Assembly (NCBI RefSeq): GCF_001546855.1
Contig: NZ_KQ958153.1
Coordinates: 1-64,000, forward strand
From: Megasphaera sp. MJR8396C
GTDB taxonomy: Bacteria > Bacillota > Negativicutes > Veillonellales > Megasphaeraceae
Direction of reading: 5' to 3'
Length of the DNA: 64,000 nt
In this document: piece after piece, positions 55,389 through 64,000 of the stretch
Numbering within the stretch: position 1 is the first letter of the stretch
Layout: each line of letters opens with the position of its first letter
Notes under the pieces: generated by a model
Database searches by the model: none
The model's input: only the letters and a program-made list of their open reading frames with translations
What the model was told of the DNA's origin: nothing
Made by a program: the position numbers and the translations under genes

Positions 55389-55428
55389 TACGTTTTTGCA
55401 TCGCCGTGCAGGGGTGGAGTAAAACGTA
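55389..55428 (+). promoter_or_regulatory. Structured 5' leader of the suf operon
   Basis: TACGTTTT (55389-55396) pairs with AAAACGTA (55421-55428), enclosing TGCA-TCGCCG-TGCA (55397-55410). The stem lies 25 bases upstream of sufC and the ribosome site lies just beyond it. No known riboswitch class was recognised. Confidence 0.45.
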
Positions 55429-55452
55429 GAACTTAACGTAGGAGTGATAATG

Positions 55453-56187
55453 ATGAGTGAATTATTAAGAGTAGAAGGCTTGCATATCGCCGTCGAAGGC
55501 AAAGAAATCCTCAAAGGCCTCGATTTGACGATCAATACGGGCGAAACGCATGTCATCATGGGTTCCAACGGCGCCGGCAAATCGACGCTGTTCAATGCCA
55601 TTATGGGCAATCCGAAGTACGTCGTCACGGCCGGGAAGATCTTCTTCGAAGGACAGGAAATTACGGAAGCTCCTGTCAACGAACGCGCCAAAGCCGGCAT
55701 CTTCATGGCTTTTCAGCAGCCTATTGCCGTCCAGGGCATTTCCGTTGAAAACTTTGTCCGCAACGCCAAGAGCACCATTTCCGGCCAGCAGCGCATCATG
55801 CCTTTCCGCAAGAAGCTCCACGCCCAAATGGATCAGCTGAAGATGGACAAGTCCTATGCCGAACGCTACGTCAACGATGGCTTCTCCGGCGGTGAACGGA
55901 AAAAGACGGAAATCCTCCAGATGTGTATGCTCGAACCGAAACTGACCATGCTCGATGAAATCGACTCGGGCCTCGACGTCGATGCCGTCCGCGTCGTATC
56001 GGAAACGGTATCTCAGTACCACAACGAAAACAATTCCATCATGGTCATTACTCACCACAGCGAAATCCTGCAGAAGCTCAAACCGGATTTCGTTCACATC
56101 CTGATCGACGGCAAGATCGTCAAGACCGGCGACGCATCCCTCATCCAGGCGATTGAAGCCAACGGTTACGACGCATATAAAGGCTAG
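55453..56187 (+). CDS. sufC: Fe-S assembly ATPase SufC
   Basis: 244 residues; of the adjacent ATGs at 55450 and 55453 the second is best spaced from AGGAG. Walker A 'IMGSNGAGKSTLFNAIMG', ABC signature 'VNDGFSGGERKKTEILQM', Walker B 'KLTMLDEIDSGLDVDA'. It forms the SufBC2D complex with the next two gene products and powers cluster assembly. First gene of sufC-B-D-S-U. Confidence 0.97.
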   Translation: MSELLRVEGLHIAVEGKEILKGLDLTINTGETHVIMGSNGAGKSTLFNAIMGNPKYVVTAGKIFFEGQEITEAPVNERAKAGIFMAFQQPIAVQGISVENFVRNAKSTISGQQRIMPFRKKLHAQMDQLKMDKSYAERYVNDGFSGGERKKTEILQMCMLEPKLTMLDEIDSGLDVDAVRVVSETVSQYHNENNSIMVITHHSEILQKLKPDFVHILIDGKIVKTGDASLIQAIEANGYDAYKG

Positions 56188-56201
56188 TGGGAGGTACAGC
56201 T

Positions 56202-57656
56202 ATGGCTGATAACAACGAAAAATTTGCCTCACAGCAGAGCAAGATGGCTGACGAACGCAAGACCATCGACACCTTTGCTGATTTCGGCAATATGTATAAC
56301 TTTAAAAAAGATTTTACCTATTCCTATAAGACCGATGCTGGCCTTACGGAAGACATCGTTCGGGAAATCTCGGAAAAGAAGCACGAACCACAGTGGATGC
56401 TCGATTTCCGCCTCAAGTCCCTGGATTTGTTCAACCGCATGGAATATCCGAACTGGGGTCCTGATATCAGTGAACTCGATATGGACAACATCGTCACTTA
56501 CGTTCGCCCTAATTCCCAGATGAAGGCCAATTGGGACGAAGTACCAGACGATATCAAAGATACCTTTGACCGATTGGGCATTCCCGAAGCGGAAAAGACG
56601 TCCCTGGCCGGTGTCGGCGCTCAGTACGACTCGGAAGTCGTCTATCACAGCATTCAGGACGAACTCGTCCAGCAGGGCGTCGTCTATACCGACTTTGATA
56701 CGGCTCTCGATCAGTACGAAGACATCGTCAAAGCGCACTTCATGAAGCTCGTTCCGCCGACAGACCATAAATTTGCCGCCCTTCACGGCGCCGTTTGGTC
56801 CGGTGGCTCCTTCGTCTACGTGCCGGCCGGCGTCGACGTATCGATTCCCCTTCAGAGTTATTTCCGCCTCAATGCACCGGGGGCAGGCCAGTTCGAACAC
56901 ACCATGATTATCGTCGAAAAAGGGGCTAAGGTCCACTTCATCGAAGGCTGTTCGGCTCCGAAGTACAACGTAGCCAACCTCCACGCCGGCTGCGTCGAAC
57001 TGTTCATCGGCGACGACGCTGAGCTGACCTATTCGACGATTGAAAACTGGTCCAAGAACATGTACAACCTCAACACCAAGCGGGCCATCGTCGGTAAGAA
57101 CGGCCGCATCAACTGGGTTACGGGCTCCTTCGGGTCCCATACATCGTGCCTCTATCCCATGAGTATCCTCAATGGCGAAGGCGCTCACTGCGAATTTACG
57201 GGCGTCACCTTTGCCGGTGCCGGCCAGTTCCTCGATACGGGCTCGAAAGTCGTCCACAATGCGCCCAACACGACGAGCAACATCAACTCCAAGTCCCTCA
57301 GCAAGAGCGGCGGCGTCAGCATTTACCGCGGCAGCGTCGTCATCAATCCGCCGGCCGACGGGGCTAAGGCCAACGTCAGCTGCGAATCGCTGATGCTCGA
57401 CGAAGAATCCCAGTCCGATACGATTCCGGCTATCATCGTCAAGAACGACAACATCGACCTCGGTCATGAAGCTTCCATCGGCCGTATTTCCGATGAAGCC
57501 ATCTTCTACCTCATGGGCCGCGGCCTCAGTGAAGATGACGCCCGGGCCATGCTCGTCCGCGGCTTCGTCGAACCGGTATCCAAGGCCCTGCCTCTGGAAT
57601 ACGCCGTAGAAATGAATAACCTGATCAACCTCGAACTCAAGGGTTCGTTGAAATAG
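56202..57656 (+). CDS. sufB: Fe-S cluster scaffold protein SufB
   Basis: 484 residues from the ATG at 56202 (GGGAGGT upstream). SufB/SufD beta-helix core with 'HFIEGCSAPKYNVANLHAGC', 'RINWVTGSFGSHTSCLYPMS' and the C-terminal 'HEASIGRISDEAIFYLMGRG'. Assembly site for nascent Fe-S clusters. Order and spacing (14 bases) show one operon. Confidence 0.97.
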   Translation: MADNNEKFASQQSKMADERKTIDTFADFGNMYNFKKDFTYSYKTDAGLTEDIVREISEKKHEPQWMLDFRLKSLDLFNRMEYPNWGPDISELDMDNIVTYVRPNSQMKANWDEVPDDIKDTFDRLGIPEAEKTSLAGVGAQYDSEVVYHSIQDELVQQGVVYTDFDTALDQYEDIVKAHFMKLVPPTDHKFAALHGAVWSGGSFVYVPAGVDVSIPLQSYFRLNAPGAGQFEHTMIIVEKGAKVHFIEGCSAPKYNVANLHAGCVELFIGDDAELTYSTIENWSKNMYNLNTKRAIVGKNGRINWVTGSFGSHTSCLYPMSILNGEGAHCEFTGVTFAGAGQFLDTGSKVVHNAPNTTSNINSKSLSKSGGVSIYRGSVVINPPADGAKANVSCESLMLDEESQSDTIPAIIVKNDNIDLGHEASIGRISDEAIFYLMGRGLSEDDARAMLVRGFVEPVSKALPLEYAVEMNNLINLELKGSLK

Positions 57657-57670
57657 GGAGGAGGAATATT

Positions 57671-58807
57671 ATGGCAGCTAATACAGATAAAATCCAGTAT
57701 AACCAACTCCCGCGCCCGACTTTTCGCTGGATGAAAGTCAACTACCTTGAATTGGACCGCCTGGCTGACAAGGCCGGCTCCGCTTATCGCCCGGAAGAAC
57801 GCCACGACGGCGACGTTTCCGTCAACTTCTATGACGGCAACGGCATTCCCGACCTCGGCGATTTCCAAGGTTCCAATGCGGAAGCACTTGAAAATGCACT
57901 GAACAAAGCCAATTCCGGCTGCGCCGTCACCATCGGCGAACACCAGAAGGGCTCGGTTCACTTGAAATACAGCGTCAGCGCCGATCAGCCTCAGCTTTCG
58001 GCACAGCTCAAGATCGAAGCAGCAGCGCACAGCGATGTGACGGTCTACCTCGAATTTGACGGCGACGCCGACGACGGCATGGTCAACTTCCTGACCTACG
58101 TCAAGACCGGGGAAAAAGCCCGCGTCAAAATCAGCAAGGTCCAGCTCAACGGCCGCAGTGTACGCCACGTCGAACACCGCTACGGCGATGCCGGTAAGGA
58201 AAGCACCATCGACTACGTCAGCGCTGAATTAGGCGGCAAGACGGCCATCGTCTACTATAAGACCGACCTCATGACCGAAGAAAGCAATTTCAACAGCCAG
58301 GCCATGTACCTCGGCGACGACGACCAGATCGTCGACTTCTCCTATTGGGTCCCGACCAAAGGCGTCAAGACCAATACGGACATCTTGACGACGGGGGCTC
58401 TCCTCGACACGTCGAAGAAATACTTCCGCGGGACCATCGATTTCCTGCGGGGCAGTAAGAAGGCCGTCGGCTCTGAATCGGATATCTGCATCCTCTTAAG
58501 CCCGGAAGTCCACTCCATCTCCGTACCGCTCCTGCTCTGCAAGGAAGACGACGTCGTCGGCAACCATGCCGCCAGTGCCGGTCAGATTGACCAGGACAAG
58601 TTGTTCTACCTCATGAGCCGCGGCTTCAACGAAATCGGCGCCCAGCTGATCATCGTCGAATCGAATATCCGCCCGGTCATCGACGCTCTCGGTGACAAGG
58701 ATTTAGAAAATAAAGCGCTCCAAGCTGTACGTGAAAAAATGCAGTTCTGCCGCAAGAAAGGTGATTGCCATGCTAAATGTACGCAAAGATTTCCCAATCT
58801 TGACTAA
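57671..58807 (+). CDS. sufD: Fe-S assembly protein SufD
   Basis: 378 residues, a SufB paralogue with the shared C-terminal domain ('GNHAASAGQIDQDKLFYLMS'). An unusually Cys-rich C-terminus ('QFCRKKGDCHAKCTQ') follows. GGAGGAG precedes the ATG. Its last 38 bases overlap the start of sufS. Confidence 0.94.
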   Translation: MAANTDKIQYNQLPRPTFRWMKVNYLELDRLADKAGSAYRPEERHDGDVSVNFYDGNGIPDLGDFQGSNAEALENALNKANSGCAVTIGEHQKGSVHLKYSVSADQPQLSAQLKIEAAAHSDVTVYLEFDGDADDGMVNFLTYVKTGEKARVKISKVQLNGRSVRHVEHRYGDAGKESTIDYVSAELGGKTAIVYYKTDLMTEESNFNSQAMYLGDDDQIVDFSYWVPTKGVKTNTDILTTGALLDTSKKYFRGTIDFLRGSKKAVGSESDICILLSPEVHSISVPLLLCKEDDVVGNHAASAGQIDQDKLFYLMSRGFNEIGAQLIIVESNIRPVIDALGDKDLENKALQAVREKMQFCRKKGDCHAKCTQRFPNLD

Positions 58808-59990
58808 AGTCCATAACGGACATCCCATCGTTTACTTTGATAACGCCGCTACGACGCAGAAACCGCGTCAGGTCATCGACGCCATCGTAGATCTCCTCGA
58901 ACATCACAATGGCAATCCTCACCGCGGCGCTCACATCCTCAGCATCGAAGCCGGCGAACTGTACGACGAAGCTCGTGAGTCCGTCCGCCGCTTCATCAAC
59001 GCTCCGTCGACGGAAGAAATCGTCTTCGTCCGCAATACGACGGAAGCCCTGAACCTCATTGCCCGCAGCTATGCCGAACCGAAACTGAAAAAGGGCGACA
59101 AGATCGTCATCCCCATTTCTGAACACCATTCCAACCTGGTCACCTGGCAGCGGGTCTGCGAAAAGACTGGTGCCGTCCTGGAATTCATGTACCTCGATAA
59201 AGAAGGCCACTTCACGGACGAAGATTTGGCTAAGATCGACGACAAGACCAAGATCGTTTCCTTCGCTGCCGTCAGCAACGTCTTCGGCATGAAGCGTCCG
59301 GTCAAGGACATCGTCGCCAAAGCTCATTCCGTCGGTGCCATTGCCATCGTCGACGGCGCTCAGTCCGTTCCTCACATGAAGACCGACGTCCAGGACCTCG
59401 ACTGCGACTTCTTCGTCTTCTCGGGGCACAAGATGTGCGGCTCGGCCAGCACGGGCGTCCTCTACGGGAAAAAGGCCATCCTCGAAGGGATGGAACCTTT
59501 CCTCCTCGGCGGCGACATGATCGAATACGTTCAGGAACAGTCGACGACCTTCAACGAACTGCCCTTCAAATTTGAAGCCGGTTCCCAGAACGTCGAAGGC
59601 GCCGTAGCTCTCCACGCCGCTATCGACTACTTGGAAAAAATCGGCATGGACAAGGTCGAAGCCCACGAAGAAGTCTTGACCAAACGCTGCCTGGAAGGGA
59701 TGGAAAAGATTCCTCACATCCACATCATCGGCAGCAAGGATCCGTCGGAAAAGACCGGCGTCATTACCTTCACCATCGACGGCGTCCATCCTCATGACGC
59801 AGCGACGATCCTCGACAGCTTTGGCATCGCCATCCGTTCGGGTCATCACTGCGCACAGCCTCTTGGCGCTCATTTAGGCGTAGAAGCATCGAATCGGGCC
59901 AGCTTCTATATCTACAATACGGAAGAAGAAGTCGACTACTTCCTGGAAAAACTGCCCCTGGTCCGCAAACAGATGGGTTTTAAAGACTAA
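58770..59990 (+). CDS. sufS: Cysteine desulfurase SufS
   Basis: 406 residues from the ATG at 58770 (AAAGGTGAT upstream); an ATG at 58731 adds 13 residues from the sufD overlap. PLP Lys in 'FVFSGHKMCGSASTG', PLP-phosphate and aldimine motifs 'DGAQSVPHMKTD', catalytic Cys in 'RSGHHCAQPLG'. Group II desulfurase that delivers persulfide to SufU. Confidence 0.97.
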   Translation: MLNVRKDFPILTKVHNGHPIVYFDNAATTQKPRQVIDAIVDLLEHHNGNPHRGAHILSIEAGELYDEARESVRRFINAPSTEEIVFVRNTTEALNLIARSYAEPKLKKGDKIVIPISEHHSNLVTWQRVCEKTGAVLEFMYLDKEGHFTDEDLAKIDDKTKIVSFAAVSNVFGMKRPVKDIVAKAHSVGAIAIVDGAQSVPHMKTDVQDLDCDFFVFSGHKMCGSASTGVLYGKKAILEGMEPFLLGGDMIEYVQEQSTTFNELPFKFEAGSQNVEGAVALHAAIDYLEKIGMDKVEAHEEVLTKRCLEGMEKIPHIHIIGSKDPSEKTGVITFTIDGVHPHDAATILDSFGIAIRSGHHCAQPLGAHLGVEASNRASFYIYNTEEEVDYFLEKLPLVRKQMGFKD

Positions 59991-60007
59991 GGAGTGTTCA
60001 ACGAGCT

Positions 60008-60445
60008 ATGGAAAATATGAACGAATTGTATTCCGACATCATTCTGGAACACAATCAATCGCAAGCCAATAAACGCCTTTTGGATGTTGCCAACATCAGT
60101 GAACACGGCCACAACCCGAGCTGCGGCGACGACATCACCCTCCAGGCTGACATTCAGGACGGCGTCGTCAAAGATGCCGCCTATACGGGCCACGGCTGTG
60201 CCATCAGCCAGGCTTCGGCCGATATCATGATCGACCTCATCAAAGGCAAGAGCGTTGAAGAAGCCCTGCGCCTGGTCGACCTCTTCCTGGACATGATCAA
60301 GCGGGAAATCACCGACGATGATGAGCTGGAAGAATTGGAAGACGCCATTGCCCTGAAGAACATTTCCAATATGCCGGCCCGCGTCAAATGCGCCGTCCTG
60401 GCATGGCATACCTTGAAGGCTGCCTTGGAAAAGGGTCAGAACTAA
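60008..60445 (+). CDS. sufU: SufU sulfur acceptor/scaffold protein
   Basis: 145 residues. The Zn/persulfide cysteines are in 'NPSCGDDITL', 'GHGCAISQASADIM' and 'RVKCAVLAWHTLKA', with the conserved Asp in CGDD. It accepts sulfur from SufS. Last gene of the operon. Confidence 0.96.
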   Translation: MENMNELYSDIILEHNQSQANKRLLDVANISEHGHNPSCGDDITLQADIQDGVVKDAAYTGHGCAISQASADIMIDLIKGKSVEEALRLVDLFLDMIKREITDDDELEELEDAIALKNISNMPARVKCAVLAWHTLKAALEKGQN

Positions 60446-60480
60446 AACTTTATATGAAGACCGCGCTTCGGCACGGCATG

Positions 60481-60516
60481 AAAAAAGGACAGCCCCGAAA
60501 GGAGCTGTCCTTTTTG
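60481..60516. terminator. Bidirectional terminator between sufU and lgt
   Basis: AAAAAGGACAGC pairs with GCTGTCCTTTTT around a GAAA-containing loop; A- and T-runs on both sides make it usable by both converging genes. Confidence 0.85.
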
Positions 60517-60539
60517 TATCCCTAAGGGGATCTGTCCGG

Positions 60540-61334
60540 TTATGCCTGGGCCTTATCTTCCGTGTCGGTCGTCCCTTTGAACTGCAGGTAAAGGAAGACG
60601 ACAAAGGCGATGACGAAGGCGATGACGCTGGTCATCTGCGCTGATTTCAGACCCATGGTCAGGTTGACGTAGTCGCCGCGGAGAAATTCCAGGAAGAACC
60701 GTTCAATGGCGTAGAGCATGACGTAGAGGCTGAAGACCTGGCCCTTCTTGTGGGGGAAGGAACTGTAAAAGAGGAGGACGACGAAGACCAGGACGTCGAT
60801 CTGTCCTTCCCAGACTTCGGCTGGCCACAGGGGCTGACTGCTGTAGGTCTGGTAAGCCAGGGTCGTTTCGGGATAGACGATACCGAAATTGCCGCCTGTA
60901 GGATGGCCGAAGGCGTCGCCGTTCATGAGATTGGCCATGCGGCCGATGGACTGGCCCAAGATGATGGCCGGCGCTAACAGGTCGCCAAAGGCCCAGGTGT
61001 CGATGTGGTAGTGCTTCGTATAAAGGATGCCGGCAATGGCGCCGAATAAGAGGCCGCCCTGGATGGCCATGCCGCCTTGCCAGACGTAGGGGATTTCCGT
61101 CAGGTGATGCTGGTAGTAGGCCCAGTCGAAGAAGAAGACGTCCCACAGGCGTCCGCCGACGATGCCGGCCAGGCCGCAGTACATGGTGAAGTCGAAGATG
61201 TGGACGTGCCAGCCGCGGCCGTCACGCTTCATGATGTAATAGGCCGTCAGTCCTGACGAGATGATGCCCAGCATAAATAACAGTCCGTAAGCCCGGACGG
61301 GGAAGGAGCCGATAAAAAATAGATACTGATGCAA
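60540..61334 (-). CDS. lgt: Prolipoprotein diacylglyceryl transferase, TTG start
   Basis: 264 residues. The start is the TTG whose bases are 61332-61334, 7 nt after AAAGGAGG on the minus strand; the frame stays open far upstream but that part is antisense to the GH18 gene. Seven hydrophobic segments, the Lgt signature 'GQSIGRMANLMNGDAFGHPT' with the catalytic Arg region 'VGGRLWDVFFFDW'. It attaches diacylglycerol from phosphatidylglycerol to lipoprotein cysteines. Confidence 0.95.
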   Translation of the reverse strand: MHQYLFFIGSFPVRAYGLLFMLGIISSGLTAYYIMKRDGRGWHVHIFDFTMYCGLAGIVGGRLWDVFFFDWAYYQHHLTEIPYVWQGGMAIQGGLLFGAIAGILYTKHYHIDTWAFGDLLAPAIILGQSIGRMANLMNGDAFGHPTGGNFGIVYPETTLAYQTYSSQPLWPAEVWEGQIDVLVFVVLLFYSSFPHKKGQVFSLYVMLYAIERFFLEFLRGDYVNLTMGLKSAQMTSVIAFVIAFVVFLYLQFKGTTDTEDKAQA

Positions 61335-61357
61335 TATAAAACCTCCTTTAGGTGTGG

Positions 61358-61363
61358 TATAAT
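61358..61363 (+). promoter_or_regulatory. Extended -10 for the GH18 gene
   Basis: TGG-TATAAT (61355-61363), about 98 bases before the gene; no clear -35. Confidence 0.35.
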
Positions 61364-61409
61364 GAGAAAATATGGACGGGAGTTGAAAGTTGTTCGCGTT
61401 CACCATAGA

Positions 61410-61438
61410 ATTATACAGGATTGAACTTTTTTTTCCAA
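61410..61438 (-). promoter_or_regulatory. lgt promoter
   Basis: On the minus strand TTGGAA (61438-61433), 17-nt spacer and TATAAT (61415-61410). Confidence 0.5.
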
Positions 61439-61460
61439 TCCTCACGAGGAGGAAAGAATC

Positions 61461-63218
61461 ATGAAATATAACCATGCTGTGAAAGTTTCCTGCCTGACGG
61501 GACTGATCACCTTGTCCCTGACGGCTTTTTCCTTTGCTGCTGCCCCGGCCGACGACAGTTCCAAGGCGTCGGATCCGGCCTTCAGCGTGCCGACCGTGGC
61601 CAATCCCATTCCCAATGAAGTCGTAAAAGACCTTGAAATCGTCGAAGACCAGGGCCGCTGGCTGGTATCGGACAAGGCCCTCAGCCGCTACGGCATCAAA
61701 GAAGCCGATAAGAGCAAGGGGACCTATTGGTTCCGCCTGCCAAAGGCGGACAACGGTTCGACGGCCTGGCAGGGCGACCCCGTTCAGCTGACCCTTCCCG
61801 GACGGGCCGTCAGCGGCGGCCGGACGATCAATATCAAAAACGTCCGCCGGCCCCTTGGCATCAGCTACGTCCTGGCCGAAAACCCGACCGAGAAAAATAC
61901 CCTCTTGCCGCCGGAACAGTCCGTAAGCACGGCACCGGAACTGCACCGGGAACCAAACCGGAAGCCGGCAGCCGCCAAGGAAGGGAAGATGGGCCTGGTC
62001 CTCTTCTGGGATCCCCTCATGAAGGAAGACGCCGATCTGCCGTCCCTTCAGACTCACCAGCCGATCATGTCGCCGACGGCCTTTCGACTGACCAAGAACG
62101 GCATCGAACTGCGCAACCCCGATTTTGATATGCTGGCCGAAACGTATGCCGCCAAAGGCTACGCCATGTGGCCCCTCATCGACAACAACTTCGATCCCAA
62201 GCTGACCCACGAAATCCTGTCCGACAGCCGCCTGCAGGATACGATGGTCCGCCAGCTCATGGGCTACGCCATCCTCTATGATTTTAAAGGCTACAACATC
62301 GACTTTGAAAACGTCAATTATAGCGATAAAGACAAACTGACGGCCTTCGTCCGTAAGATTTCCGACGCCGCCCATGCCTATGGCCTGAAGGTGTCCATGG
62401 ACGTCACGCCGCCGTCGGACAGCCCCAATTGGTCCATGGTCTACGACCGGGCCGCCCTGGCACCGCACCTCGACTACTTGATGATCATGGCTTACGACCA
62501 GTTCGGACGGACCAGTCCCGTCGCCGGTCCCGTCGCATCCTACCCCTGGGTAGAACGAGCTGTTCAGAACACCTTGAAACTGGTCCCTGCCGAAAAGATC
62601 GTCCTCGGCATGCCCCTCTACATGCGGCTGTGGTATGAATCGAAAGACGGCCGCGACCTGCCGCAGAACATCGCCGACTGGCCGGCCGTCGTCGGAGCGA
62701 CGCCGGTAAAAGGGGCCAAGGCCGAATCCGACACCGTCCAGGACAAGGCGAAGACGAGCGAGCCGATGCTGGTTGAAGTTGAAACGGCTGCCGAAGAAGC
62801 GGCCCGTCAGGCAGCAGAAAACAAGGACGGCGTCATCGTTCCCATCGACTTTGACGGCGATTCGTATAAACGGGCTGCCGTAACGCCGGTGAAGAAAATG
62901 GTCAAACCGGAACCGGATCAGCCTGCCGTCACTGGCGGCAAGGCCAAGCTCTTCGTTCGGACCCTCACCATGGCCGACAGTGAAGCCGTTCTCAAGGCTT
63001 ATAAGAACTACGTCGTCTGGAACAAGGACCTGGGGCTCTACTACTTGGAACTGCCCATGAAGACGGGTACCGTTAAAATTTGGATAGAAGATGAAAAATC
63101 CTTAAAAGCTAAGGCTGAACTCATCCAAACTTATGGATTGAAGGGTGCGGCCTTCTGGCGAAAAGGATTTGAACCGGCCCATTTTTGGCAGGGATTTGCA
63201 AAACATGAATTGACTTGA
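61461..63218 (+). CDS. Secreted GH18-type glycoside hydrolase
   Basis: 585 residues with signal peptide ('LITLSLTAFSFAAAPADD', cleavage near 27). The (beta/alpha)8 domain of the YaaH/SpoVS-type GH18 group has 'FKGYNIDFENVNYSDKDKL' (about 275-293; DxxE-type active-site loop), 'VSMDVTPPS' and 'YLMIMAYDQFGRTSPVAGPV', with a further 'IVLGMPLYMRLWY'. A flexible Ala/Glu/Lys-rich insert (about 415-470) interrupts the C-terminal half. It probably cuts envelope glycans. AGGAGGAAAG precedes the ATG. Confidence 0.85.
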   Translation: MKYNHAVKVSCLTGLITLSLTAFSFAAAPADDSSKASDPAFSVPTVANPIPNEVVKDLEIVEDQGRWLVSDKALSRYGIKEADKSKGTYWFRLPKADNGSTAWQGDPVQLTLPGRAVSGGRTINIKNVRRPLGISYVLAENPTEKNTLLPPEQSVSTAPELHREPNRKPAAAKEGKMGLVLFWDPLMKEDADLPSLQTHQPIMSPTAFRLTKNGIELRNPDFDMLAETYAAKGYAMWPLIDNNFDPKLTHEILSDSRLQDTMVRQLMGYAILYDFKGYNIDFENVNYSDKDKLTAFVRKISDAAHAYGLKVSMDVTPPSDSPNWSMVYDRAALAPHLDYLMIMAYDQFGRTSPVAGPVASYPWVERAVQNTLKLVPAEKIVLGMPLYMRLWYESKDGRDLPQNIADWPAVVGATPVKGAKAESDTVQDKAKTSEPMLVEVETAAEEAARQAAENKDGVIVPIDFDGDSYKRAAVTPVKKMVKPEPDQPAVTGGKAKLFVRTLTMADSEAVLKAYKNYVVWNKDLGLYYLELPMKTGTVKIWIEDEKSLKAKAELIQTYGLKGAAFWRKGFEPAHFWQGFAKHELT

Positions 63219-63255
63219 CGCCATGAGGCCACTATAATAATATTCAAGACGCTGT

Positions 63256-63275
63256 AAGACAGGCTGTCTTTATTT
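63256..63275 (+). terminator. Short hairpin after the GH18 gene
   Basis: AAGACA-GGC-TGTCTT (63256-63270) followed by TATTTT. A weak terminator, 35 bases before leuS; no T-box features are present. Confidence 0.4.
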
Positions 63276-63304
63276 TGACTGGGGCAGGATAGGAGGCTCT
63301 TATA

Positions 63305-64000
63305 TTGGAAAAGTACATTCCACAGGAAATCGAAAAGAAATGGCAGCACGTTTGGGAAGAACACCACTGTGACTGCTGCAGTGAAGACAGCGGCAAACCG
63401 CCGTATTACGTATTAGAAATGTTCCCGTATCCCTCGGGAAATCTTCATATGGGCCACGTCCGCAACTACACCATCGGCGACGTCATCGCCCGCTACCGCC
63501 GCATGAACGGCTACAACGTTCTCCATCCTATGGGTTACGATGCCTTCGGCATGCCTGCTGAAAACGCAGCCATTAAGCACAACATTCCGCCGGCAGAATG
63601 GACGTACAGCAATATTGAAAACATGACCCGCCAGCAGAAATCCCTGGGCCTGTCCTATGACTGGGACCGCGAAGTGGCGACGTGCCACGAAAAGTACTAT
63701 AAGTGGACCCAGTGGATCTTTGAGCTGTTCTATAAACGCGGCCTGGCTTACCGCAAAGAAGCCAAGGTCAACTGGTGCGACACGTGCAACACCGTTTTGG
63801 CCAACGAACAGGTCATTGACGGCAATTGCTGGCGCTGCGACAATCCGGTCGTCAAAAAGGACCTCAAACAGTGGTTCTTCAAGATCACCGACTATGCCGA
63901 CCGCCTCTTGGAAGACCTCGAAGAACTGCCGGGCTGGCCGGAACGGGTCAAGACCATGCAGAAGAACTGGATCGGCCGCAGCGAAGGGGCTGAATTCTCC
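63305..64000 (+). CDS. leuS: Leucyl-tRNA synthetase, 5' part (cut by window end)
   Basis: 232 codons up to the window edge, TTG start 8 nt after AGGAGG. '[16 protein letters not shown]', HIGH-type motif '[20 protein letters not shown]', '[20 protein letters not shown]' and the zinc region '[20 protein letters not shown]'. Class I synthetase that charges tRNA-Leu. The KMSKS motif and editing domain lie beyond the window. Confidence 0.97.
   Translation, partial: MEKYIPQEIEKKWQHVWEEHHCDCCSEDSGKPPYYVLEMFPYPSGNLHMGHVRNYTIGDVIARYRRMNGYNVLHPMGYDAFGMPAENAAIKHNIPPAEWTYSNIENMTRQQKSLGLSYDWDREVATCHEKYYKWTQWIFELFYKRGLAYRKEAKVNWCDTCNTVLANEQVIDGNCWRCDNPVVKKDLKQWFFKITDYADRLLEDLEELPGWPERVKTMQKNWIGRSEGAEFS

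Noticed and set aside
61335-62468. Minus frame that extends lgt by several hundred codons
   Set aside because: The extension is antisense to the GH18 gene and shows no similarity to Lgt. The TTG at 61334 has the ribosome site and gives a normal-length protein.
63219-63304. T-box leader before leuS
   Set aside because: No AGGGTGGNACCGCG antiterminator bulge or specifier stem; only a short hairpin is present and the spacing is too small.

Overview
The window reads as chromosomal DNA of a Gram-negative-type Firmicute of the class Negativicutes, most likely a Megasphaera species. The signs are: a TonB-dependent outer-membrane receptor beside Firmicute-type genes (PolC, YerC, SCIFF peptide, SufCBDSU); a 3-hydroxybutyryl-CoA dehydrogenase and crotonase pair typical of butyrate/caproate producers, with codon use biased like highly expressed genes; and a 53-residue rubredoxin that, from memory, is very close to but not identical with the sequenced Megasphaera elsdenii rubredoxin. 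The backbone is moderately GC-rich, with many GTG and TTG starts. No rRNA or tRNA gene was seen. The window ends inside leuS.

Layout. 0-4.1 kb: an iron-acquisition locus (PNPOx-fold protein, AraC regulator, TonB receptor) with a good Fur-box candidate on its first promoter and a 20-bp-spaced direct repeat before the receptor. 4.2-12.4 kb: small regulators and metabolic genes (HxlR/SRPBCC, DapF-like racemase, htpG, a D-2-hydroxyacid dehydrogenase preceded by a 54-codon gene, YigZ, an XRE regulator with a palindromic operator, an M18 aminopeptidase). 12.5-25.6 kb: TrkH, comEA-comEC-holA, a VanW protein, polC, a TrpR-like regulator and a sugar kinase. The PolC here appears to lack the inserted 3'-5' exonuclease domain, and the ComEC appears to lack a metal-binding beta-lactamase-like active site. 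26-27.8 kb: hbd and crt.

27.9-38.3 kb is the accessory part. It starts with remnants of two unrelated CRISPR repeat families, one a single I-C-like repeat and the other repeat-spacer-repeat. An AT-rich island follows. It holds a four-gene restriction-modification-like operon (HTH regulator; a methyltransferase homologue without a recognisable NPPY motif; a second methyltransferase with NPPY; a 961-residue protein joining a GIY-YIG/T5orf172-like nuclease domain to an SF2 helicase), then a decayed IS3-family transposase, then an unrecognised 256-residue protein paired with an HTH-ImmA/IrrE protease-type regulator. There is no integrase and no cas gene in the window.

38.4-64 kb returns to the backbone: nadA-nadB-nadC; a DNA-repair cluster (mutY, a metallophosphoesterase, a nucleoid-associated protein, uvrB-uvrA-uvrC); rubredoxin; the SCIFF ranthipeptide precursor with its radical-SAM maturase and a small membrane protein; the sufC-B-D-S-U iron-sulfur assembly operon behind a structured leader; lgt; a GH18-type secreted protein; and the start of leuS. 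The best leads for new biology are the restriction-like operon, the orphan CRISPR-repeat loci beside it, and the exonuclease-less PolC.
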